64,000 bases of DNA from assembly GCF_009873495.1 (NCBI RefSeq), contig NZ_CP046703.1, forward strand, positions 2,790,001 to 2,854,000. The letters are read 5' to 3'. The translations under genes were made by a program, and so were the position numbers. This document shows, one piece after another, positions 17,826 through 27,717 of this stretch (positions are counted from its first letter, which is position 1; each line of letters starts with the position of its first letter). The notes below the pieces were generated by a model, which saw nothing but the letters and a program-made list of their open reading frames with translations, did not search any database and was not told the DNA's origin. Source of the DNA: Nostoc sp. ATCC 53789. Its GTDB lineage: Bacteria > Cyanobacteriota > Cyanobacteriia > Cyanobacteriales > Nostocaceae.

Positions 17826-19112
17826 ATGTACTTGAATTCTCCCGTTACTCAGTTTGAGAGTTTGTCATTGACCACAGCAGAGCCAAACCCAGAGGAACCT
17901 GAAATCGAGAAAGCGCCAGTGGAAGTTGCATTTAAAAGTCCATCATTACCGCCATCGGTAGGTGACGGAGCTATATTTCTTAGTCACCGTGGTAATTCTC
18001 TGGCACAACAAAAGTCCGAAGAACTGCAAAAAACCCTCTTGGCACATCGACACGATCGCCAACTGGTAATTTTGCAAGATTTTCCTGACCCTGATGCCCT
18101 TTCTTGTGCATGGGCTTATCAGTTAATTGCCCAGCAATATGATATCAAATGCGAAATCATTTATGCTGGCGCATTGAGCCATCAAGAAAATATTGCCTTG
18201 GTAAGGCTGACTAACTTACCTATCCAACGCTGGACACCGCAAACCTTGAAAACTAAAGATTTGTCATCTTATCAAGGTTTTGTATTAATTGATAACCAGG
18301 GAACTACTTCACAGCTACTATCAGCAGTGCAGCAGGCTAAGATTCCCCTAGTGGTACTCGTTGACCATCATAGTATCCAAGGCGATCTGCAATCAGAGTT
18401 TGAGGATATCCGTCCTTACGTAAGAGCAACGGCAACAATTTTTACACAGTATCTCCAAACGGGATTACTAGCATTAGATAGCAGCATAAATCAACACGTT
18501 AAATGTGCCACTGCCTTGATGCACGGCTTGCGATCGGATACAAATCGGTTAATGCAAGCGCAAGAAGAAGACTTTATGGCAGCTGCGTATTTAAGCCGAT
18601 TTTATGATGCCCAATTGCTAAACGCCATTTTACAGGCGAACCGTTCCAAGCGGGTAATGGATGTGATCGAGCGATCGCTAAAAAATCGCATCGTTCAAAA
18701 TAACTTTTCCATTGCTGGTGTTGGTTACTTACGCTACGATGACCGCGATGCCATTCCCCAAGCGGCTGATTTTCTCGTCACCGAAGAAAACGTTCACACT
18801 GCCGTAGTTTATGGCATTGTTCACGATGAAGACGATGAACTGGAAATAGTCATCGGTTCCCTGAGAACTAGCAAACTTACCCTTGACCCTGATGAATTCA
18901 TCAAAGAAGCCTTTGGACAAGATAGCGCCGGGCGCTTTTTTGGTGGTGGAAGGACAAGCGCAGGCGGCTTTGAAATTCCGATGGGCTTCTTATCTGGCAG
19001 CAACGAAAATTCCGCTTATGCGAAAATGAAGTGGGAAGTATTTGACGCTCAAATTAAGCAAAAACTGCTGAGGTTGGTTAATCCTAGAGACAACCCGATT
19101 CAGTCGGAGTAG
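17826..19112 (+). CDS. DHH-family phosphoesterase (NrnA / PAP phosphatase-like)
   Basis: 428 residues. After an 80-residue variable N-terminus the DHH domain shows FPDPDALSCAWAYQLIAQQY (metal-binding Asp pair), LIDNQGTTS, the motif VDHHS, and ALMHGLRSDTN. The C-terminal DHHA1 domain ends GGGRTSAGGFEIP, the RNA-binding glycine motif. Such enzymes degrade nanoRNAs and dephosphorylate pAp, a by-product of sulfate assimilation. A plausible link is cysH at 61918, though it is far away. The long acidic N-terminus is a cyanobacterial feature. Confidence 0.82.
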   Translation: MYLNSPVTQFESLSLTTAEPNPEEPEIEKAPVEVAFKSPSLPPSVGDGAIFLSHRGNSLAQQKSEELQKTLLAHRHDRQLVILQDFPDPDALSCAWAYQLIAQQYDIKCEIIYAGALSHQENIALVRLTNLPIQRWTPQTLKTKDLSSYQGFVLIDNQGTTSQLLSAVQQAKIPLVVLVDHHSIQGDLQSEFEDIRPYVRATATIFTQYLQTGLLALDSSINQHVKCATALMHGLRSDTNRLMQAQEEDFMAAAYLSRFYDAQLLNAILQANRSKRVMDVIERSLKNRIVQNNFSIAGVGYLRYDDRDAIPQAADFLVTEENVHTAVVYGIVHDEDDELEIVIGSLRTSKLTLDPDEFIKEAFGQDSAGRFFGGGRTSAGGFEIPMGFLSGSNENSAYAKMKWEVFDAQIKQKLLRLVNPRDNPIQSE

Positions 19113-19183
19113 AGGGAACTCAAGGAGAGGCGGAGAACTCCTAACTAATGCAGCAGTCAAAGTGTTTGTTCATATAGCATCCC

Positions 19184-19215
19184 TTCCCGATTTTTGATAA
19201 AAGTCGGGAATTTGG
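19184..19215 (+). terminator. Intrinsic terminator after the DHH gene
   Basis: Stem TTCCCGA + TTTT pairs with AAAA + TCGGGAA, with one T-G wobble and a short loop, followed by TTTGGGTTTT. It lies 70 bp past the stop codon at 19112. Confidence 0.75.
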
Positions 19216-19287
19216 GTTTTATGACGAAGGCTGAATTAAATCAAAGTTAACTTGCGCCTACTTATTTATTTGTGAAGAAGGAGCGCC

Positions 19288-19758
19288 ATGAAGTCTATAA
19301 AACTCCAAATCTTACAAACTCTGTATGAGCAAGATTTTTATGCTTGGGTAGAGCAGACAGCAGAGCTTTTGCGATCGCATCAATGGGACACGCTGGATTT
19401 AGAACACTTAATTGAGGAAGTGGTGGACTTGGGTAAGAGTCAACAGCGAGCGTTGCAAAGTGCGTTGCGGTTAGTCTTATCGCATTTGTTGAAATGGAAG
19501 TATCAACCAGAACATCGTAGTCGCAGTTGGCAAGTGACCATTACCCGTGAGCGACTGAATATAGATGAATTGCTGGAAGAAAGTCCTAGCTTGCGGCGTT
19601 TTTTAAATGATGCCGAGTGGATCAATACTACTTATCAGCGATCGCGGCGAGAGGCAATAGTGGAAACAAGTTTATCAGAAGATAACTTTGCGATCGCTTG
19701 TCCGTTTTCTGTTGATGAGATTTTAGATTTAGACTTTTATCCTAACGCTGACGAATAA
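19288..19758 (+). CDS. DUF29 family protein
   Basis: 156 residues with the family signature: YEQDFYAWVEQTAELLR, then LDLEHLIEEVVDLGKSQQRA, then LSHLLKWKYQPEHRSRSW. The function of DUF29 proteins is unknown. They are numerous in cyanobacteria, often near toxin-antitoxin genes, and a TA-like pair follows 100 bp downstream. SD GAAGGAG lies 7 bp before the ATG. Confidence 0.85.
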   Translation: MKSIKLQILQTLYEQDFYAWVEQTAELLRSHQWDTLDLEHLIEEVVDLGKSQQRALQSALRLVLSHLLKWKYQPEHRSRSWQVTITRERLNIDELLEESPSLRRFLNDAEWINTTYQRSRREAIVETSLSEDNFAIACPFSVDEILDLDFYPNADE

Positions 19759-19858
19759 CCGTGATCTTGTCTTGTGAGCGATCACTGAAAAATCGCATTG
19801 TGCAAAACGCTCATTGTATATTTAATTTAAAGAATGACAAGCTTTGCTTACCTAGATT

Positions 19859-20059
19859 ATGAGTACCCTAAATGAAGTAGAACTCGCTGTTAGTCAACTT
19901 TCACCAGAGGATTTAGCTGCTTTTCGTGCTTGGTTTGCGGAATTCGATGCAGCAGCCTGGGATAAACAGATTGAAAAAGATGTGGCTGCTGGTCGGTTAG
20001 ATGAATTGGCAGAGAAAGCACTCAAACATCTCCGAGAAGGTCGTTGTACTGACCTGTGA
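19859..20059 (+). CDS. Probable antitoxin of a type II pair
   Basis: 66 residues, acidic, mostly helical: LSPEDLAAFRAWFAEFDAAA, then WDKQIEKDVAAGRLDELAEK. No DNA-binding fold is evident. This sequence type is common immediately upstream of RelE/ParE-like toxins. Its stop overlaps the GTG start of the next gene by 4 bp (GTGA), the usual coupling of antitoxin and toxin. Confidence 0.75.
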   Translation: MSTLNEVELAVSQLSPEDLAAFRAWFAEFDAAAWDKQIEKDVAAGRLDELAEKALKHLREGRCTDL

Positions 20060-20316
20060 AACATCAAGCAACCCCAGATTTTTGGTATTACTATCGCCAG
20101 TTACCAATTGATATCCAAGAGCTTGCTGATCGATGTTATGAGTTTCTTCGGGAAGATCCCAAATATCCATCATTGCATTTCAAAAAAGTTGGTCAGTTTT
20201 GGTCAGTGCGTATTGGTGTATATTATCGGGCGCTTGCTGTAAAAGAAGATGAAAATTTTGTATGGTTTTGGATTGGGTCACATCCAGAGTATGACAAATT
20301 GCTAAGTGGTAAATAG
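20056..20316 (+). CDS. RelE/ParE-like toxin
   Basis: 86 residues, GTG start. It shows the compact ParE/RelE layout: an N-terminal helix pair (FWYYYRQLPIDIQELADRCY), a conserved SLHFKKVGQFWSVRIGVYYR strand region, and a C-terminal VWFWIGSHPEYDKLL. RelE-fold toxins cut ribosome-bound mRNA or poison gyrase; which applies here cannot be read. It is translationally coupled to the antitoxin. Confidence 0.75.
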   Translation: MKHQATPDFWYYYRQLPIDIQELADRCYEFLREDPKYPSLHFKKVGQFWSVRIGVYYRALAVKEDENFVWFWIGSHPEYDKLLSGK

Positions 20317-20367
20317 CGTTTTAAGATTGCCTAAGAGCAGCCTAACCGATCACTCATAATACAAAGT

Positions 20368-20862
20368 ATGGAACTATACTTAATTCGTCATGGCATCGCC
20401 GAAGACAAGGGATTAGGCATCAAGGATGAGGAACGCAGCCTTACCAAAGAAGGAAGGCAAAAAACTGAGAAAGTAGCCCAGAAACTTGTTAAATTGGGTT
20501 TAAGCTTTGATTTGATTCTCACCAGCCCCTTAGTGCGGGCCCGCCAAACGGCTGAAATCCTGATAGCAGAAAAACTAAGCTCTCAGTTAGAGGAATCTAG
20601 CCACCTCGCCCACGATGGTCAAATTTCTAATTGGCTCAAAGACTGGTTAGAACCGAGAAATTATTCCCAAAATACCCAACTGGCGCTGGTTGGACACGAA
20701 CCTGATTTGACCAATTGGGCAGAAATTCTCCTGTGGGGAGAAGTCAAAGAAAGCTTAGTCTTGAAAAAAGCAGGTATGATTGGGATAAAACTACCAGAAA
20801 CAGGTTCTCCTCTGGGTCGGAGTCAGATGTTTTGGTTGACACCACCCAAGTACCTGCTATAA
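20368..20862 (+). CDS. sixA: Phosphohistidine phosphatase SixA
   Basis: 164 residues of the histidine phosphatase superfamily. The catalytic RHG is in YLIRHGIAED, with arginine in SPLVRARQTAEIL and the second catalytic His in LALVGHEPDLT. SixA removes phosphate from His residues of HPt-type proteins. The window encodes two HPt/His-kinase proteins (5643 and 36706), but no functional link is shown. Confidence 0.88.
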   Translation: MELYLIRHGIAEDKGLGIKDEERSLTKEGRQKTEKVAQKLVKLGLSFDLILTSPLVRARQTAEILIAEKLSSQLEESSHLAHDGQISNWLKDWLEPRNYSQNTQLALVGHEPDLTNWAEILLWGEVKESLVLKKAGMIGIKLPETGSPLGRSQMFWLTPPKYLL

Positions 20863-20970
20863 CAGTTTTCCAACATTTTCGATTGTTGTTAGAACGGCTA
20901 CTGTTATGGCGACAATAAATTTCTGGTAAGTTAGCTTGATCAGATATTTCAAAAAGCAAATGGTGGTGCC

Positions 20971-22107
20971 ATGATGGTGTGCGAATACAAGCCTGGTTTA
21001 GAAGGCATTCCCGCCGCTCAATCAAGTATCAGCTATGTTGATGGGCAAAAAGGAATACTAGAATATCGTGGCATCCGGATTGAAGAACTAGCAGAAAAAA
21101 GTACATTCCTAGAAACTGCTTATCTCTTAATCTGGGGTGAACTGCCAAGCAAGGAAGAACTGGAAGGATTTGAGCATGAAGTTCGTTACCACCGGCGGAT
21201 AAAATACCGCATTCGGGACATGATGAAATGCTTTCCAGAAAGCGGTCACCCAATGGATGCCCTACAAGCCTCTGCTGCTGCTTTAGGTTTGTTTTATTCA
21301 CTCCGGGATTTACATAATCCTGCCTACATTCGAGATTCCGTGGTGCGCCTGATAGCAACCATTCCGACGATGGTGGCGGCGTTCCAACTGATGCGAAAAG
21401 GCAATGACCCGGTACGTCCCCGTGATGACTTAGACTATTCGTCCAACTTTTTATACATGCTCGATGAGAAAGAACCCGATCCTTTAATGGCGCGGATTTT
21501 TGATATCTGCTTGATACTTCAAGTCGAGCATACAATGAATGCTTCTACCTTCAGTGCCAGGGTTACAGCTTCTACCTTAACTGATCCTTACGCTGTGGTT
21601 GCTAGTGCTGTGGGAACATTGGGTGGACCCCTGCATGGTGGAGCCAATGAAGAAGTAATTCAGATGTTGGAAAAAATTGGCTCTGTAGAAAATGTCCGTC
21701 CCTACATAGATCATTGTCTAGAAACTAAATCTAAGATTATGGGCTTTGGACATCGTGTGTATAAAGTAAAAGACCCACGAGCCATAATTTTACAAGGTCT
21801 AGCAGAGCAACTGTTTGAGAAGTTTGGCTATGACAAATTCTATGACATTGCTCAAGAAATGGAACGAGTGGTAGAGGAAAAACTCGGTAGCAAAGGGATT
21901 TATCCCAATATTGACTTTTACTCAGGTTTGGTGTATAGGAAGATGGGGATTCCTACAGACTTGTTTACACCAATATTTGCGATCGCTCGTGTTGCCGGTT
22001 GGCTAGCCCACTGGAAAGAACAACTAGCAGAAAACCGGATTTTCCGTCCTACCCAGGTTTACAACGGTTTGCACGAAGTTACTTATACTCCCATTGACAA
22101 ACGGTAA
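20971..22107 (+). CDS. gltA: Citrate synthase
   Basis: 378 residues. The catalytic residues are visible: His in GGPLHGGANEE, His in MGFGHRVYKVKDPRA and Asp in NIDFYSGLVY. The enzyme condenses oxaloacetate and acetyl-CoA, feeding 2-oxoglutarate for nitrogen assimilation. Two adjacent ATG codons start the frame (MMVCEYKPGLEGIPAA); the cyanobacterial consensus suits either. The gene is followed by a repeat tract and then the ndh operon. Confidence 0.95.
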   Translation: MMVCEYKPGLEGIPAAQSSISYVDGQKGILEYRGIRIEELAEKSTFLETAYLLIWGELPSKEELEGFEHEVRYHRRIKYRIRDMMKCFPESGHPMDALQASAAALGLFYSLRDLHNPAYIRDSVVRLIATIPTMVAAFQLMRKGNDPVRPRDDLDYSSNFLYMLDEKEPDPLMARIFDICLILQVEHTMNASTFSARVTASTLTDPYAVVASAVGTLGGPLHGGANEEVIQMLEKIGSVENVRPYIDHCLETKSKIMGFGHRVYKVKDPRAIILQGLAEQLFEKFGYDKFYDIAQEMERVVEEKLGSKGIYPNIDFYSGLVYRKMGIPTDLFTPIFAIARVAGWLAHWKEQLAENRIFRPTQVYNGLHEVTYTPIDKR

Positions 22108-22300
22108 CTTGGGGATTGGGCATGGGGCATTGGGCGTTGGGCATGGGCAAGAGGACAAGGGGACAAGGAGAATTGGGGACAAGGGGAAAGACTTGTTTCA
22201 AATTCTCACCTCTTGTCCCCTTGTCCCCTTGTCTCCCCTGCCCCCTGCTCCCATTCCCTCTGCCCCTTTTGTCCCTTGAATAGCCAATCCCAATGCCAAC
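22108..22300. repeat. Short tandem repeats between gltA and ndhA
   Basis: GGGCATTGG units, then GGGACAAGG units, an inverted CTTGTCCCC tract and CATTCCC. As at 14860-15075, the two halves are complementary and could fold. 22301-22488 has no ORF and includes the ndhA leader. Confidence 0.8.
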
Positions 22301-22488
22301 CATAAGTAGAAGTTCTCATATCGCTTCAGAGGGCTAAAACCATCCAAGGATATACTAGGCATGGGAATTAGCGACAAATCTTCAATCAAGCATCATCTGG
22401 GCAAAAATTAAAAATGGGTGAATTTACAGGTATTAATTTAACTAATAGTTGTAACTCACCATGACTCGATGTCTTAAAGAGCGGAAAC

Positions 22489-23607
22489 ATGAACTCAGGA
22501 ATTGACCTCCAAGGAACTTTTATTGAATCCCTCCGGGATTTAGGTATACCAGCAGGAACAGCCAAAGCGATTTGGATGCCCCTGCCAATGATACTGATGC
22601 TGATTGGGGCAACAGTGGGGGTATTAGTTGCTACTTGGCTAGAACGGAAAATTTCCGCCTCCGCACAGCAGCGAATTGGGCCAGAATACCAGGGGCCTTT
22701 TGGTTTGCTGGTACCTGTAGCTGATGGTTTGAAGCTGGTATTTAAAGAAGATATAGTACCAGCCAAGTCTGACCCCTGGCTGTTTACCCTCGGCCCCATT
22801 ATTGTTGTAATTCCGGTTTTTCTGTCGTTCCTGATCGTTCCCTTTGGGCAGAATATCGTTATTAGCAATGTGGGCATGGGCGTATTCTTGTGGATTGCCT
22901 TGTCAAGCATTCAACCCATTGGCTTGCTGATGGCTGGCTACGCATCTAATAACAAATACTCCCTCTTAGGGGGCTTGCGGGCAGCAGCGCAATCTATTAG
23001 CTATGAAATTCCTTTGGCGCTGGCGGTGTTAGCGATCGCTATGATGTCTAACAGCCTCAGTACCGTTGATATTGTCAATCAACAATCTGGCTACGGCATT
23101 CTGGGTTGGAACATTTGGCGACAACCAATCGGTTTTCTGATCTTTTGGATAGCCGCTCTAGCTGAATGCGAACGATTACCCTTTGACTTACCTGAAGCGG
23201 AAGAAGAAATCGTCGCAGGTTATCAGACTGAATACTCAGGCATGAAATTCGGTCTGTTCTACCTGGGTTCCTACGTTAACTTGATCCTTTCTTCCTTATT
23301 AGTAGCAATTCTCTACCTGGGCGGTTGGGACTTTCCTATTCCCCTCAATCTCATCGCTGGTTGGCTGGGAGTCAGTGAATTAAATCCCGTGTTCCAGATA
23401 GTAACTGCTTCTTTGGGAATCACGATGACCGTCTTCAAAGCCTATTTACTAGTGTTTGTCGCCATCCTGTTGCGCTGGACAGTGCCACGGGTACGGATTG
23501 ACCAACTGTTAGATTTAGGATGGAAGTTTTTGTTACCAGTTGGTTTGGTTAATCTTCTATTAACCGCCGCTCTGAAACTAGCCTTTCCCTTCGCTTTTGG
23601 TGGTTAG
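22489..23607 (+). CDS. ndhA: NAD(P)H-quinone oxidoreductase subunit 1 (NdhA)
   Basis: 372 residues with eight hydrophobic segments. The family signatures [20 protein letters not shown] and [20 protein letters not shown] are present, the latter forming part of the quinone-binding loop. NdhA is a membrane core subunit of the thylakoid NDH-1 complex, used in respiration and cyclic electron flow. First gene of the ndhA-ndhI-ndhG-ndhE operon, the standard cyanobacterial order. Confidence 0.96.
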   Translation: MNSGIDLQGTFIESLRDLGIPAGTAKAIWMPLPMILMLIGATVGVLVATWLERKISASAQQRIGPEYQGPFGLLVPVADGLKLVFKEDIVPAKSDPWLFTLGPIIVVIPVFLSFLIVPFGQNIVISNVGMGVFLWIALSSIQPIGLLMAGYASNNKYSLLGGLRAAAQSISYEIPLALAVLAIAMMSNSLSTVDIVNQQSGYGILGWNIWRQPIGFLIFWIAALAECERLPFDLPEAEEEIVAGYQTEYSGMKFGLFYLGSYVNLILSSLLVAILYLGGWDFPIPLNLIAGWLGVSELNPVFQIVTASLGITMTVFKAYLLVFVAILLRWTVPRVRIDQLLDLGWKFLLPVGLVNLLLTAALKLAFPFAFGG

Positions 23608-23714
23608 TCATTTAGTCATTAGTTATTAGTCATTTCTACAAATGACTAATGACCAAGGGCAAAAGACAAGGGATAAATAACGCTGATAGCTTAAAAAGAG
23701 AGAGTGAACCAAAA

Positions 23715-24299
23715 ATGCTCAAGTTCCTGAAACAAGTTGGTGATTACGCCAAAGAAACGGTACAGGCTGCACGTTACATTGGTCAGGGGCTTTCTGTCAC
23801 ATTTGACCACATGCGGCGGCGACCGATTACCGTACAGTATCCTTACGAGAAACTAATTCCTGGCGAACGATTTCGCGGTAGGATTCACTTTGAATTTGAT
23901 AAGTGCATCGCCTGCGAAGTTTGCGTTCGCGTTTGTCCAATTAACCTACCTGTAGTCGATTGGGAATACGACAAAGCCAGCAAAAAGAAAAAACTCAACC
24001 ACTACAGCATCGACTTTGGAGTTTGTATCTTTTGCGGTAACTGTGTGGAATTTTGCCCTACTAACTGTCTATCCATGACAGAAGAGTATGAGCTTGCCAC
24101 TTACGATCGCCATGAATTGAATTATGACAACGTAGCCCTAGGTCGTCTGCCCTATAAAGTAACAGATGACCCAATGGTTACACCACTGCGCGAACTAGTT
24201 TACCTACCCAAGGGTGTCCTCGAACCCCACGGACTGCCCGCAGATGCGCCACGTGCAGGTGCGCGTCCAGAAGACCTGGTAGAACAAGCAGAAAAATAA
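23715..24299 (+). CDS. ndhI: NDH-1 iron-sulfur subunit NdhI
   Basis: 194 residues from ATG 23715 ([20 protein letters not shown]). The frame is open upstream to 23649, but those 22 codons come from the intergenic repeat. Two [4Fe-4S] motifs are visible: [12 protein letters not shown] and [12 protein letters not shown]. NdhI passes electrons in the peripheral arm of NDH-1, receiving them from ferredoxin in cyanobacteria. Confidence 0.95.
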   Translation: MLKFLKQVGDYAKETVQAARYIGQGLSVTFDHMRRRPITVQYPYEKLIPGERFRGRIHFEFDKCIACEVCVRVCPINLPVVDWEYDKASKKKKLNHYSIDFGVCIFCGNCVEFCPTNCLSMTEEYELATYDRHELNYDNVALGRLPYKVTDDPMVTPLRELVYLPKGVLEPHGLPADAPRAGARPEDLVEQAEK

Positions 24300-24428
24300 A
24301 TGTCATTTGCAATTTGTCCATTGTCATTTGTCAATCGTCCCTTGTTATTTAACCAATGACTAATGACCAATGACCAATGACTAATGACCAATGACCAATG
24401 ACTAATGACCAATGACAATTGACTAAGG
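24300..24428. repeat. AATGACC / AATGACT heptamer repeats within the ndh operon
   Basis: About ten head-to-tail heptamers (AATGACC, AATGACT) are preceded by the reverse units CATTTGTC. The tract lies between ndhI and ndhG inside one operon, so it is transcribed; its two halves are complementary and may form a stem. Confidence 0.85.
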
Positions 24429-24438
24429 ACAAAAAACA

Positions 24439-25053
24439 GTGAATCTAGCAGAAGGAGTACAGTTAGTATCACTTGGCATACTGGGCGTGATGATGATTGG
24501 GGCAGCCATTGGTGTGGTGCTGTTCTCTAACATTGTCTATTCCGCCTTTATGCTGGGGGGTGTGTTTATCAGTATGGCGGGAATCTACCTGTTGCTAAAT
24601 GGTGATTTTGTTGCAGCTGCACAAATCCTAATTTATGTTGGGGCGGTTAACGTGCTGATTTTGTTTGCCATTATGTTGGTGAACAAGCGTCAAGATTTTG
24701 TCGCATTTCCCAACTCTTGGGTGCGTAAATTACTTACTGGTCTAGTCAGCGTAGGATTGTTTGGTCTTTTAAGTACAATGGTGCTGGCTACTCCTTGGGC
24801 TTACTCAACTACTCCTGTAGTAGGTGGTGAAAGCTCAATAGTTGTAATTGGAGAGCATTTTTTCACTGACTTTTTACTACCTTTTGAACTGGCTTCCATT
24901 TTGCTGCTAATAGCGATGGTAGGAGCAATTATTTTGGCACGTCGTGAGTATTTGCCAGACCAATTGACACGATCCAATGTGGGGCAAACTGTTTTGACTT
25001 TACAAGAACGCCCCAGAGAACTAGTATCAACAACCAGCGAAACAAAAGAGTAA
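24439..25053 (+). CDS. ndhG: NAD(P)H-quinone oxidoreductase subunit 6 (NdhG)
   Basis: 204 residues, GTG start at 24439. Five membrane segments, with the family's VYSAFMLGGVFISMAGIYLL and ILIYVGAVNVLILFAIMLVN. NdhG is a small membrane subunit near the quinone channel. The start falls just past the heptamer tract, with no strong SD. Confidence 0.94.
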   Translation: MNLAEGVQLVSLGILGVMMIGAAIGVVLFSNIVYSAFMLGGVFISMAGIYLLLNGDFVAAAQILIYVGAVNVLILFAIMLVNKRQDFVAFPNSWVRKLLTGLVSVGLFGLLSTMVLATPWAYSTTPVVGGESSIVVIGEHFFTDFLLPFELASILLLIAMVGAIILARREYLPDQLTRSNVGQTVLTLQERPRELVSTTSETKE

Positions 25054-25112
25054 TATTTGCGACCTGAATCGCAGATAAACAGCCAGTTTTTTCAGGAGGG
25101 ATACCCAAATTC

Positions 25113-25418
25113 ATGCAACTCCAGTACTTTTTATTACTAGCAGCAGCTTTATTTTGCATCGGCATCTACGGTTTAATTACCAGCCGCAACGCTGTGCGGG
25201 TGCTGATGTCAATTGAATTACTGCTCAATGCTGTTAATCTGAATTTAATGGCATTTTCCAACTTCCTCGACTCAACATTAATTAAGGGTCAGGTTTTCAC
25301 AGTATTTGTGATTACCGTGGCCGCGGCCGAGGCGGCGGTGGGTTTAGCGATCGTGCTTGCCATTTATCGCAACCGCGATACCGTCGATATGGAGCAGTTT
25401 AATCTCCTGAAGTGGTAA
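25113..25418 (+). CDS. ndhE: NAD(P)H-quinone oxidoreductase subunit 4L (NdhE)
   Basis: 101 residues with three membrane helices: [38 protein letters not shown] with the conserved Glu of the proton path, and the C-terminal helix with [29 protein letters not shown] lies 12 bp upstream. Its stop lies 6 bp before the NAD kinase start. Confidence 0.96.
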   Translation: MQLQYFLLLAAALFCIGIYGLITSRNAVRVLMSIELLLNAVNLNLMAFSNFLDSTLIKGQVFTVFVITVAAAEAAVGLAIVLAIYRNRDTVDMEQFNLLKW

Positions 25419-25424
25419 TTGTGC

Positions 25425-26345
25425 GTGCAACTCAAGCAGGTAATCATTGCTTATAAAGCGCGGGATGCCCGGAGTAAACAATGGGCAGAAATCTGTGCTA
25501 AACAACTAGAAAGCCGCGAGTGCCAGGTGTTGATGGGGCCGAGCGGGCCAAAAGACAACCCTTATCCAGTCTTTTTAGCTTCGGCGGCTCAACCAATCGA
25601 TCTCGCCTTGGTACTCGGTGGCGATGGTACTGTTTTAACTGGTGCCAGACATTTAGCCCCAGCTGGTATCCCTATTCTGGGAGTGAATGTGGGAGGTCAT
25701 CTGGGGTTTTTAACTGAGTCGGTGGAAGAATTTCAGGATACAGAGAAAGTTTGGGATCGGCTGTTTGAGGATCGCTATGCTATCCAACGACGGATGATGT
25801 TACAAGCTGCGGTGTATGAGGGTCACGGGTCTAATTTAGAACCAGTGAGTGAGCGTTACCTGGCTTTAAATGAATTTTGTGTCAAACCCGCCTCTGCTGA
25901 CCGAATGATAACCTCAATTCTAGAAATGGAAATCGATGGTGAGGTAGTCGATCAGTACGTTGGGGATGGGTTGATTATTTCGACTCCCACAGGTTCTACT
26001 GGTTACACCGTTTCTGCTAATGGGCCGATTATGCACGATGGAATGGAGGCGCTTACCATAACTCCCATTTGTGCAATGAGCCTTTCTAGTCGCCCCCTCG
26101 TTTTACCCCCTGGTTCTGTGGTGAGTATTTGGCCTTTGGGGGATTACGATTTGAGTACCAAACTGTGGACAGATGGGGTGTTAGGGACTTCTATTTGGCC
26201 TGGACACCGCGTTGATGTGCGGATGGCAGAATGTCGGGCTAAATTTATTATTTTGCGCGAGAACAATTCCTACTATCAGACGCTACGGGAGAAGTTGCTT
26301 TGGGCTGGTACAAGGGTTCACTACAGCAATAATCACCGTAATTAA
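25425..26345 (+). CDS. nadK: NAD kinase
   Basis: 306 residues from GTG 25425 (MQLKQVIIAYKARDARSK). A TTG two codons earlier is possible, but the MQLKQV start suits the family better. The ATP-binding GGDGTVL and the motifs NVGGHLGFLT and PTGSTGYTVSANGPI are visible. It makes NADP for photosynthetic electron transport. It sits at the end of the ndh operon and is probably co-transcribed with ndhE, linking NADP supply to NDH-1. Confidence 0.93.
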   Translation: MQLKQVIIAYKARDARSKQWAEICAKQLESRECQVLMGPSGPKDNPYPVFLASAAQPIDLALVLGGDGTVLTGARHLAPAGIPILGVNVGGHLGFLTESVEEFQDTEKVWDRLFEDRYAIQRRMMLQAAVYEGHGSNLEPVSERYLALNEFCVKPASADRMITSILEMEIDGEVVDQYVGDGLIISTPTGSTGYTVSANGPIMHDGMEALTITPICAMSLSSRPLVLPPGSVVSIWPLGDYDLSTKLWTDGVLGTSIWPGHRVDVRMAECRAKFIILRENNSYYQTLREKLLWAGTRVHYSNNHRN

Positions 26346-26426
26346 TTAAGTATTTTAGAGTGCATCTACCGCAGATTGCGATCGCAGACCCGCCCACTTT
26401 ATAGCGATCGCAACCAAAACCATCAA

Positions 26427-26453
26427 AGCCCCTAGATTTATCTAGGGGCTTTC
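26427..26453 (+). terminator. Intrinsic terminator of the ndh-nadK operon
   Basis: A perfect 10-bp stem (AGCCCCTAGA / TCTAGGGGCT) with loop TTTA, followed by TTCCCC, about 80 bp after the nadK stop. 26454-26745 beyond it has no ORF. Confidence 0.85.
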
Positions 26454-26745
26454 CCCATTCTGCTGAGACTCATGGCAAAAGCCTATTTCCTTGTCCTTTT
26501 ATTTGACTTGTATTTATAGCCTATATCAAAGGAAAATTTTGTATCTTATTGCCAGATTTTTTAGGAATTAATGTCCATAATAAAAGCACTATACCTCTAA
26601 TCCAAAAGAGTAAGAAAGCTCTCTAGAGGTTATTTTATCGAAAAATGTCTCAATCACGCTTCGACACATTAATGCATAATGTGAGCTATTTGTATAGTGC
26701 CTAAATCATAGTAGGATATTTTCGCAAATCTAGGTAGGAAGATAG

Positions 26746-27540
26746 ATGGAAGTTTCTGGATGCAACATCAATTACTCACTGAATCCTCCTCCCTCTTTTG
26801 AAGATTTTCCCATACTTCAAACTGAAAAATATACCCTACGACTGGCTTCAACCGAAGAAGAATTAGAATCAATCTTTCGGTTACGCTTTGAGGTTTTTAA
26901 TCTAGAACTAGGCTTGGGATTTTCTGCTTCTAACTTTACTCAGATGGATATAGATAAGTTTGATGCAGTTTGCCATCATTTAATCATGATTTGCAAACAA
27001 ACGGGTAAAACCATTGGAACTTATCGGATGCAAACCTATACAATGGCTTCTCAAAGACTAGGCTTTGATGCTGCCGATATATTTAATCTTAATGGAATTC
27101 CTAATTCTGTGCTTCAGGCATCAGTTGAAGTTGGGCGTGCATGTATAGCTAAAGAATACCGCAACAGTCAGGCACTTTTACTATTATGGAAAGGGCTAGC
27201 AAATTATCTGATCTGGAGTAAAAATCAATACTTCTTTGGCTGTGCATCATTACTAACGCAATCTCCTTCGCAAGCTACTTGCACCTATAATTATTTTCAG
27301 AAGAATGGCTTGATGCATCCAAGTATTTTGGTTTATCCAAATTCACAATCTTGTCTAGAACTGCCTCAAAATTGTCCAGACTTGAATAATGTGGAAATTC
27401 CTAAAATTTTGCAGGCATACTTGAATATTGGAGCTAAAATATGCAGTATTCCCGCTATCGACCGACACTTTAAAACTATTGATTTTTTAACCATATCTAA
27501 TACCAAAGACTTTGCTAGATGGCGTTATCAAATATTGTAA
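26746..27540 (+). CDS. GNAT-type acyltransferase (N-acyl amino acid synthase-like)
   Basis: 264 residues. Motifs recall the OlsB/hemolysin-like GNAT group: IFRLRFEVFNLELGLG, then DKFDAVCHHLIMI, TIGTYRMQTYTMA, VEVGRACIAKEYRNSQALLL and WKGLANYLIWSK. Such enzymes acylate ornithine, other amino acids or pigments using acyl-ACP. The substrate is not evident. SD AGGAAG lies 8 bp before the ATG. No lipid partner (OlsA) is next to it. Confidence 0.72.
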   Translation: MEVSGCNINYSLNPPPSFEDFPILQTEKYTLRLASTEEELESIFRLRFEVFNLELGLGFSASNFTQMDIDKFDAVCHHLIMICKQTGKTIGTYRMQTYTMASQRLGFDAADIFNLNGIPNSVLQASVEVGRACIAKEYRNSQALLLLWKGLANYLIWSKNQYFFGCASLLTQSPSQATCTYNYFQKNGLMHPSILVYPNSQSCLELPQNCPDLNNVEIPKILQAYLNIGAKICSIPAIDRHFKTIDFLTISNTKDFARWRYQIL

Positions 27541-27597
27541 AAATTATCTTTAGTCCTAACGTCCCTTGGGATGTGTAATGAACAGACTTAGATATAA

Positions 27598-27637
27598 ATC
27601 GTAATTAAGAATTAAGAATTAAGAATTACGAATTATG
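27598..27637. repeat. AATTAAG heptamer repeat
   Basis: Three to four copies of AAGAATT/AATTAAG directly upstream of the glycosyltransferase gene. Confidence 0.75.
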
Positions 27638-27717
27638 ATGATGGGCGTAGCTGCGACACTTCATCCAGTAGTACGCCTGACTAGATTATTTTAGACAAAA
27701 TATTGGGAAAACTACTT

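Noticed and set aside
22079..22303. Short ORFs on both strands after gltA
   Set aside because: Made of tandem-repeat translation (GQGRQGDKGTRG-like); no support as genes.
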